The position numbers were made by a program, and so were the translations under genes. The notes under the pieces were generated by a model. The model was not told the origin of the DNA, ran no database searches, and saw nothing but the letters and a program-made list of their open reading frames with translations. Below are positions 56,661 through 64,000 of a stretch of 64,000 nt of DNA, in pieces. Position 1 is the first letter of the stretch. Each line of letters starts with the position of its first letter. Origin of the DNA: Gamarada debralockiae (taxonomy: Eukaryota > Ascomycota > Leotiomycetes > Helotiales > Hyphodiscaceae); assembly GCA_002803225.1 (NCBI GenBank), contig NXFV01000242.1, forward strand, positions 83,904 to 147,903, in the 5' to 3' direction.

Positions 56661-58715
56661 ATGGGTTCAATGCCGGATGACTTTCCCATCTCTCTCCAGT
56701 CATGGCCATCCAAGAACAACGACCCTGCGAGCAGCTTGCCTACCTTATTCCAGCGTATCTTCGTAGAGCGTGGTGGACTGCGCAACATCACAGAAGAGAG
56801 TCTAAGGCAGGAGATAGCAGAAGAGGAGGCTGCAGCTGCTGCAGGAAAGGAGAATGGCGCGAGCGATGAAGAAGAAGGGGAGGAGGAGCCGGATCGATTG
56901 AAGGAGCTCATGACAGCACGGGCTGATATGTTGGACCATATTCAGTATGTTTATGATTTGTAGCAGCATATAAAAGTGCTAATTTCTCCTCAGCCAAGGT
57001 CACAACGAAGCCCTTTTTGCCCTGGACGTCGTGTCCCTCCTTCTGACAAAAGATCTCCCAAACCAAGCCAGCACAACGATTAACCCTCAGATTCGGGATG
57101 CTGTACCAATGGGATCATTGGGCGCGGATAAATTATCGGTTTCGAGGTATACGGACGCGCAGAAATTGGATAACAAACGTGTTGCCAGGGGATGGAAGAT
57201 TCAGAGTCTCAACAATGCTGTAGATTCGATTCTAGCATCTGCCACTAGACTGGAGAAGGAAATCGAGAAGGAAACCAAGTACTGGGAGCAAATTCTTGCA
57301 GTCAGTGATGCTGGATGGTCTCTATGCCGTTTACCGAATGAGAAGCACACGTTGGGAGTTCGTTTTGGATTCGCAGAGTGTATGTTCCTCCCTCATACCT
57401 CATATTATCGCGACTCGTACTAATTAGCATAGCTGCACCTGCATTCAAGAACCGAAGTCTCGCAGCCCTGCGTCGAAACCCAGACGGTACTATATATCTT
57501 GACCAAGGCATTGGAAGCGCCGAACCGCAAGCACTCCGCGTCCGCATCCACAGCTCTTCTACTTGTACTGGTTCTTCGAGTCTGCCGCTCCCTCTACCAG
57601 ATGCAGCCCCGATTGAATCTATAATCCTGCAAGCCCGCAACACCATTTTCGACGCTGAATTATGGCAAGAACTTAACCGGGAAACCCGCTCACTGGGTTC
57701 ATATGGGGTGCGTACCCAAGAAGACACTGTCACCTGTCCTCTTACCCCGGACAAAACCCTTGTCCTTGATTTGGTTCCGCTTGGAGAATCCTGTCCACAC
57801 CCTGCACAGCCCGATGACAAGCTTGCTGAAGGCATCTGTTTGGCCTTGCATCTCTTCCTCTCTTGCGCACACAGACAGAAGCACCGAAGACGAACTCAAA
57901 TACCCCCCCCGATATCAAATCAAAAACAGAATGCCGAACCCTACAGCTTGCTCCGTCCATTAATTACGCGTATGAATCATCAATCTGCTGTCACCTCAGC
58001 TCATAGATTATTCAAGCCACTCTGCGCAGTTTTAGTTACTGCAAAAATCACTCCAGAGCCAACCTACGACATTGAATCCACTCCGCCACCAGCCGCACTC
58101 AATAGTTTATCAGTCACCGAAGCTACTATATTGTCTCTCACTGACCGTCTTGAATCCATAACGACCTTCAAAATTACGGAAACGACTTCGATAATCATAA
58201 AATTGCGCACGGCAATGTATCCCGTTTGCAGCACGATTCACGTTATATCCTTGTCACCGGACTCACCTCTGAACGTAACTTGCAAGCCACCACGTTCTCT
58301 AGATCACTGGAGTAAGGTGGAGGAATATGTGCTATTTGCTACATCGTGTGCTCTCGCATCATCCTTTACCCGACCCTTGGAGCAAATAGGGGAGGCAGGT
58401 ACTTGGGAGCCGACCACTGCAGCCAATATATTGCGCAAGCCAAATAACGAGGATGCCGATGGAAGAGGCAAGCAACTATTCTTCCAAGCCGAAGTACAGA
58501 AGGATATTGCCAAGCTGCGAGTGAAGTGGGAACACATGAGTTCAGTGCCTGGATTTGGAAGTACTTCAAGCGGTGGGAAAGGCCCTAAGAAGGGAGAGGG
58601 TTCGTATGAATGGAAGGCCAATGTCAAATCTTCGAAGAGCTTGGACTGGGACGACGGCGAAGGGGAGGTAGTCCGGTCTCTGCAGGATGTGGTCGAAGAA
58701 GCTGGCAGATCATAA
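56661..58715 (+). CDS. MED17: Mediator complex subunit 17, 650 aa
   Basis: MED17 (Srb4) is a scaffold of the Mediator head module, bridging activators and RNA polymerase II. I model three exons: 56661-56944, 56994-57379 and 57433-58715. Introns are 49 and 53 nt (GTATGT donors) and phases agree. The start MGSMPDDFPISLQSWPSK fits the MED17 N-terminus. RLKELMTARADMLDHI and ALFALDVVSLLLTKDLP are the conserved helical blocks. RVARGWKIQSLNNAVDSILA, then WEQILAVSDAGWSLCRLP and LGVRFGFAE are diagnostic of the family. The C-terminal third is less conserved, as usual. The gene ends EEAGRS. Confidence 0.9.
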
Positions 58716-59141
58716 GACAGTAATCAATGAGCTGGCTTGGGAGTTGGTATCTCAAGATTGAGACATAAATCTGAATTGTAGGATCCTCCTAATGAAAAAT
58801 AAACATGTCAAAAAAACGGGCGGACTCTAAGGTACGTTCACAATCTCGGTAGCCGTGCATTCACTTTTCTTTTCCAGTTCAATTGGTATCCTATCAAGGT
58901 AAACATTTCCTTCAGCTCATGGGCCAGTACCAAAACTCTCAGTCGAGATTTGGATCGCATTCATTTCAGATGCAAAGGCAACGTTTTCAAATTGTTCTTG
59001 CATCGCTCCCATCTTGAAGTTGTCCTCATCCATTTCTTTATCCAACCGCAGCATTTGCGTTGACTTACAGGGCTCGAAACAAGGCAGGCCAGCGCCAGCA
59101 ACAGAAACGTTCAAACCATTTGAAGGAACAGAAAAGCTTGA
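58716..59141. other. intergenic between MED17 and secreted-protein gene
   Basis: A minus-strand 65-codon frame (58917-59114) has reasonable composition but no start context or family match. It is not called. Confidence 0.35.
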
Positions 59142-59495
59142 ATGGCCAACATGAAGGTCCTAATTACCTCCTTGCTATTCGCAGCAGCCCTACTTCCTCC
59201 TTTCACACTCGCCATCGCTTCTGACGGCTTCAACGCCGCGGATAGTCTGGATGAGAAGGGGAAGATCGATCGAAGACGTGAGGGTGGATTCCCGCCGTTC
59301 GTCGATCCTCAATCGGATCCTCCATTCTTACCCCCTGTGCCAAAGCACAACCACACCAACCCCCAACGTCCAGGAGATCAGGGCTGGTCTGATCGACTGA
59401 TTGATAGCGTCAAGGAGTGGTCAAATAAAGAGGACTTCCCGCCTTTCACTACTCCCCACAACAGATATTGGAACGCCGACCTCAACAAAAAGTAA
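59142..59495 (+). CDS. small secreted protein, 117 aa, Pro/Phe-rich
   Basis: This is a single exon with ATG at 59142. The N-terminus MANMKVLITSLLFAAALLPP ending TLA is a signal peptide. The mature chain is polar with three similar Phe/Pro words (GGFPPFV, DPPFLPP and DFPPFTT) and no cysteine. There is one N-glycosylation site (NHT). It ends DLNKK. No family is recognised. It lies immediately before a degraded repetitive frame and may be its former N-terminus, now separated by a stop. Confidence 0.55.
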   Translation: MANMKVLITSLLFAAALLPPFTLAIASDGFNAADSLDEKGKIDRRREGGFPPFVDPQSDPPFLPPVPKHNHTNPQRPGDQGWSDRLIDSVKEWSNKEDFPPFTTPHNRYWNADLNKK

Positions 59496-59591
59496 CCCCC
59501 AGATTGGTCAGAGTCTTCTAATTCTTCAGGAGGGTTTCCTTTAGATTATTTGAAGGAGATTAATTTGAAGCAGTGATAAGGGTGGCACAAA

Positions 59592-62170
59592 ATGACCGCG
59601 TGGAAGAGCTACAGGCAGCTAAGGCGGAGAAAAAGCCAGAACTTCAGTCCCGGGCTCTCCCTGGACGGAATGGCAGACCTTAGCAAGCACCGATGCTTCA
59701 GGAAAGTTGAACTATCCACCGAAGGACAGCCCCGAGCCATCGACTGAGCCGTTACTCGACGAGGGAAGAATATTAGAGTGGGAGCTGAATGATCTAGCGC
59801 CTGATCTCCCGCTCGAAAAGATTGCAGCCGAACCGAAGAAGGACGCCGATGGACGAAGACCAACGAAAACCAACCTCCTGAAGCCATCGATCTCGACCTC
59901 CTCCCCAAGTACCAAAAAATACGTAACGCGCTCGAATTTGCTTATCAAATCTGACAAAATGACAGATGCCATTGTCGACAACCTCATCTCTATGAATTCA
60001 GGCATGAACCACACAGCCAAAAGCGCAGTCAAGTCGACGGGCGAGGGAGCTACTAAGCAGATCATGGCTCAATCTATCATATCTGGAATGGCTGTTTTCT
60101 CGCTACTGCCTGAAGCATCAGGTGCTATAGCAGCCAATCCGGAGACGATGCAGCTCGTTAAAATTTGCTGGGACCGCATAAGTCCTCGAGGCTGCGGGTA
60201 TTAAGATGAGTGCTGCTGCGCTTAGTGTAGCGGCGAAGAGTGTTAGTCCGCCGGTCATTGGTGCTGTTAAGGCGAGCATAGCTACTGCGGAGGAGACTGT
60301 GGAAGCTGGGGTGGTGTCTGCCCAGGTCGCCGGTGCCTTGGGTGAAGCTGGCATGGATACGCTTGTGAAACAGGACTACAGCCGCTGCTAATACTGGTAG
60401 CATTGCCCTCAAAGGAGCGGTAGCAATTGGTAGCGGCATAATGGCAGCGGGATTGGGACTCCCCGGAGGAGTTGTTGGGGGCTGGGCGCAAGCAAGCACC
60501 CTAAGGGGAAGGGCGTGACGACTACGGCTGCCGCCAAGATACAGACTCATACGGCAAAGTCGATGATTTAGCATATTTTAACGATTGTGCAGGCTAGCGT
60601 TGTCACTGTGACTATTTCGCAGCCTCCTCTCACTCAAGCGGCGAAGATGAGTGTTGCTACTGTGACTGCCTCTCATCCACCTGTTATAATGACCGTCACT
60701 GCATTCGAGACGCAGGTCCTCTTCGAGTTCCAAGGAGCAAAGACCAAATAGGCTTCATCAGCACGTCTTGTTACCCCAAGTTTGGTCACTGCAACCAAAC
60801 GGACTGTAAATATTCCAGTTGTTCAACCATTCCCGACGAATAAGTATTACAAGAACGATACCGTACCCGCGTCCAGAAAATACGTTCTTCCTCAACGCCC
60901 TCTTCGAGTACGAAACCAAAGTCCAAAAAGGCTTCATACCTATCACGATCTGTTACTTCGAATTTGGTCCCTATCACAAAGCTGACAGTAAATATCCCAG
61001 CTTTTCAACCATTCCCAACAATTAAGAATCGCAATGACGAGACGACACCGATCAAGACAACTGCCATGAACATCTTACCTCCATGCCAACCGTGGCCAAC
61101 AGCACATCCACTCTTAACTTTACCTCTACTGCATCAATAGTAACAGAGTCCATACGCAGAAATGCTACTCAGCTAGTATCTCCCAAGAACGAAACCATAA
61201 CTGCCTTGACTGCGACGGCCGCCACATTCACAATACTCATCTTCCACCAGCGAATATTTCTCTGCTCGCAGTAGCTTCAAAGAATGAGACGTCAGCTCTG
61301 CTATGGCTATTCTGTGTATCTCAACTCCTCCTGGACTTGCCAATATGACCAAGCTCTTACCTGAACTCTCGAGCTCCTCTCCAGTCAACATATCCAAACC
61401 GATCCGAACCAAGGTATCCAACACCTCCTCATCCGTACCGGCACTGTCCGCGCCATTTTCCCCGTGTTAGCTAATATTACCGCACCTTCGTGCACCCCCA
61501 AGCTCACAGCTCCTTTAAATCAATAATACTCAACTGGATCACACTTGGATGAACTCCACTTCAACTTCACCGAAGACAACATCGCCAGACTTTTGGGTGC
61601 CTGCGAATACGACGACCTCGATCAAACCTAACATTACTGAGTCGCTTCAAGGGCAACAACACAACTTGATCCCGAGACTGGGCCATTCCAGGCTCCTCTT
61701 GGCCTGCCGACACTTAGAATCCTTTGATCGCTCCTAATATGATCTCGCCACTGAACACGGCCCCTTCAGGTCTCTTAAACGCCACAGGATCTTCGATGAC
61801 TCCCAACATTACCGAGTTCGTTCAAGAGCAACGAAACAAATTCGTGACCTCGACTTGACGACAGCCCCATCAAGCTTCTTCAATCCCACGAATTCGTCGG
61901 TGACTCCCAATATCACCGAGCGTTTTCAAAAACGACGAAACAAAGTCCAATTTCCGACAGTGATTACGCTATCCTTTGTACCTACAGCTACTCCTCTCCT
62001 ATCTCAAGTTTGAATTGAACTGGGGAGTCGATAATGTCTTGGAATTCTGGTCTAAACATAGCACAAGAGCTCACACTCGTGCATTCTTGTATGAGCTGGT
62101 GGAGAGCACGCGAAGTTTGGCTTGTGAAGACGCAAGCTTAACTTGGCGAACAGAGAAGGAATAGAATATG
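59592..62170 (+). pseudogene. degraded long repetitive reading frame, surface-protein-like
   Basis: Well-composed plus-strand pieces in three phases follow each other. First comes PEPSTEPLLDEGRILEWELN (59707-60204). Next is MSAAALSVAAKSVSPPVIGA (60206-60391), then IALKGAVAIGSGIMAAGLGL (about 60397-60519), then Thr/Val-rich stretches. From about 60710 to 61020 two ~150-bp direct repeats occur (LFExxxxKxKxG, then VTxxxxxVNIPxxQPFPTN). From 61620 to 61960 three units read TPNITEFVQEQRNKF or similar, rich in N-glycosylation sites. Shifts and stops occur about every 150-250 bp. No set of introns I tried restores one frame. A dead cell-wall or adhesin-like gene is inferred. Confidence 0.4.
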
Positions 62171-62854
62171 GTAGATCAGACAATTAAGGTCAAGATTGGA
62201 AAATTGTTGGTAACAGATTGTTTGAGAAATTCAACTTTTCTTTGTATATTTCGTTTCGGTTTGAAATCAGAATTTCATTTTGTTTGTTTTTAAGACCTGG
62301 AAAAGAGAAGTAGACACATAAAACAAGAGGAAACACAGCCCCTTAGCAAATTATGCCTACAATACATAGAATCAATAGAATTCATTGGTTGGTTAATGAA
62401 TTTGAGTTGTATTGGTGAGATTTCCAAAGACTTTGGTGCCCGCCTTTGCACAACAGCAACAATGCCCCTCTACTCTTTATCTATGGGGCTTTTCAGCGGG
62501 CTTTTCTTCTGTCGTTCAGCGATTCCGAGCCTGAGTAGCCCTGAAGGAAATGGTCGGATTTTTAGCGTGCTCGCTTAGCGCAAGTCGAACAAGGCTGGGA
62601 CCTCAACCTCCTCACTTTCTTTCTATCAACTTACTTCACAAATCTTTGACCTTCCATCCATCAATCTTTCATTGATACAAAGGCTACTTAAGAGTGTCGT
62701 ATCCTGCGATTTTATCCTTCAACGCTTTCCTTCCAGAGGCAAATTCCACTTCAGCAGGTGGCGTGATCGCGTTGATCAGTCATCTGACGGCAGATCGTGA
62801 AGTCGTGCTTTCAGAATCACCACATTCAAAGAGGAGTCCAAACCAACAGCCAAT
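62171..62854. other. intergenic upstream of the PARP-type zinc-finger gene
   Basis: This is AT-rich at the left. A pyrimidine-rich stretch at about 62590-62660 lies 200 bp before the next ATG. No gene is supported. Confidence 0.35.
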
Positions 62855-64000
62855 ATGTCTTACCGTGTTGGTGAGTGCGCAGTTCCTACTTTCTTCCTTT
62901 CCTTTGCCGGTGTTCATGTTCACGTTACACCCTGCTGCCACATGCAACATGACGCGAACTCAGGACCAACGACAGTACTGACATTTTCAACAGAGGTCGC
63001 CGTCACTGGTCGCGCTGGCTGTCAGCAGTCCGAGTGCAAGAACGCTGGTATCAAGATTGACAAGGGTGAGGTGAGTAACTCGGGAAGGGCGGCATTTCCT
63101 TTGGAACTATTTTACAAGCTGTGGCTCCAGAATCATGTTTTGCGAGCATATCCTCTGAATCGTCCAGTTTGAATGAGTGATTTCTAACTGCCCGATCTTT
63201 TGCAGCTGAGATTTGGAACCTGGGTTGAGATCATGGAACACGGAGGTTGGCGATGGAAGCACTGGGGTTGCGTCACGGGAAAGCAACTTCAGAACGTTAG
63301 GAACTACCTCGACCCAGAGAGGACCGGCAATTACCAATGGGATCGTCTTGATGGCTATGACTCTGGAGACAAGGGTAGTCTTGATAACCACCCTGATCTT
63401 CAGGAGAAAGTTCGACGTGTCATTACCCAAGGTTTTATTGACCCGGAGGATTGGAATGGCGTGAGTTCAACACAAAAGTGATCTAATGCCTTACTAACAT
63501 TGATGACTAGGATGCGGAGATGAACAGGCTTGGAGAGAGTGCCATCCGCACTAGTGAGTCCAAGAAGAGAATGCGTGAGGAGAAGAAGGCCAGAACCAAT
63601 GAGAATGCGGAACTTCAGGATCAGCCTGCTGCTACCCAGGCGGAACATGACGCTTTGAGGGAGGACACGGCGAAGAAGTCTGCTACTAAGAAGCGCTCTC
63701 GTGCCAAGGAGGAGTCGGATGATGAAGAGGCGTTCGAGGAAAGCAAGCCAACCCCAAAGAAGAGAGCAACCAAGGCCAAGAAAGAAGAGGTTGATGCTGA
63801 CGATGAGTCTGCCGAGGTGAAGCCTAAAGCTAAGAGAGGCAGAAAGGCATCTGTGAAGCAGGAGGTCATCGATGAGCAGGATGATGATGATGCTTCTGAG
63901 GCTAAGCCCAAGGCCGCTGCAAAGAGAGGTCGAAAGAAGGCTGTCAAGGAGGAAGTTGCTGATGAAGAGAACGGTGTTGGTGATGCTCCCGAGGTTAAGC
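62855..64000 (+). CDS. PARP-type zinc-finger protein, C-terminus cut by window end
   Basis: I model exons 62855-62870, 62994-63070, 63206-63460 and 63511 to the window edge. Introns are 123, 135 and 50 nt with GTGAGT donors, and phases agree. The protein starts MSYRVEVAVTGRAGCQQSEC and continues KIDKGELRFGTWVEIM, HGGWRWKHWGCVT. This is a PARP-type zinc finger with ligands in C-x4-C and H-x2-C, a DNA-nick-sensing fold. After a short conserved tail (DNHPDLQEKVRRVITQGFID) the chain becomes Lys/Glu-rich with KPKAKRGRKASVKQE-like repeats, i.e. AT-hook-like GRK motifs. No PARP catalytic domain is seen before the edge. A nuclear DNA-binding role is inferred. Confidence 0.85.

Noticed and set aside
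58917..59114. 65-codon minus-strand frame upstream of the secreted-protein gene
   Set aside because: Start context and family support are lacking and it overlaps the likely promoter of the gene at 59142.
1..64000. CRISPR arrays, bacterial operons or riboswitches
   Set aside because: This is fungal nuclear DNA with spliceosomal introns. No regularly spaced short repeats of CRISPR type were seen.

Overview
This window is nuclear DNA of a filamentous ascomycete (Pezizomycotina). The reasons are short introns (mostly 45-90 nt, GTAAGT-type donors), fungal gene families (HET, DUF7708, DUF7025-AAA, 2EXR, Atg3, Mcp1, Isn1, mS45) and TE relics with C-to-T type stop codons that suggest repeat-induced point mutation. 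A Leotiomycetes-like fungus is my guess from general family resemblance, not a proven placement.

Left arm (1-26.6 kb): mostly single-copy housekeeping genes, which I re-spliced by eye. They are a SAM methyltransferase, mitochondrial GatA amidotransferase, a vacuolar 5'-nucleotidase-like phosphoesterase, NC2-beta/Dr1 (with an unusual ~860-nt intron), mitoribosomal protein mS45, a Tyr/Ser phosphatase, a CCDC97-like protein, ATG3, pyruvate dehydrogenase E1-beta, a C2H2 zinc-finger protein and MCP1. Two oddities lie between them: a tandem array of four tRNA-like elements with long structured anticodon-loop inserts (13.1-14.1 kb) and a broken 2EXR gene (16.5-17.3 kb).

Middle (26.6-47.8 kb): a gene-poor accessory island. 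It holds two decayed minus-strand genes that may be related to each other, a 12-cysteine small secreted protein, a broken HET-ankyrin gene, LINE and hAT transposon remnants, an intact DUF7708/STAND-like gene, a gene that appears to fuse a Sin3-type PAH domain to a DUF7025-AAA ATPase, and a ~1 kb element with terminal inverted repeats. The HET, STAND-like and AAA families are ones associated in fungi with non-self recognition and rapid turnover.

Right arm (47.8-64 kb): housekeeping genes return with ISN1 (IMP 5'-nucleotidase), an O-methyltransferase, a bacterial-style MarR-GNAT fusion, phosphofructokinase, Mediator subunit MED17, a short secreted protein, a degraded repetitive Thr/Asn-rich reading frame, and a PARP-type zinc-finger gene cut by the window end.

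Exon boundaries were inferred by eye from splice consensus, phase and protein-family continuity. They should be treated as models.
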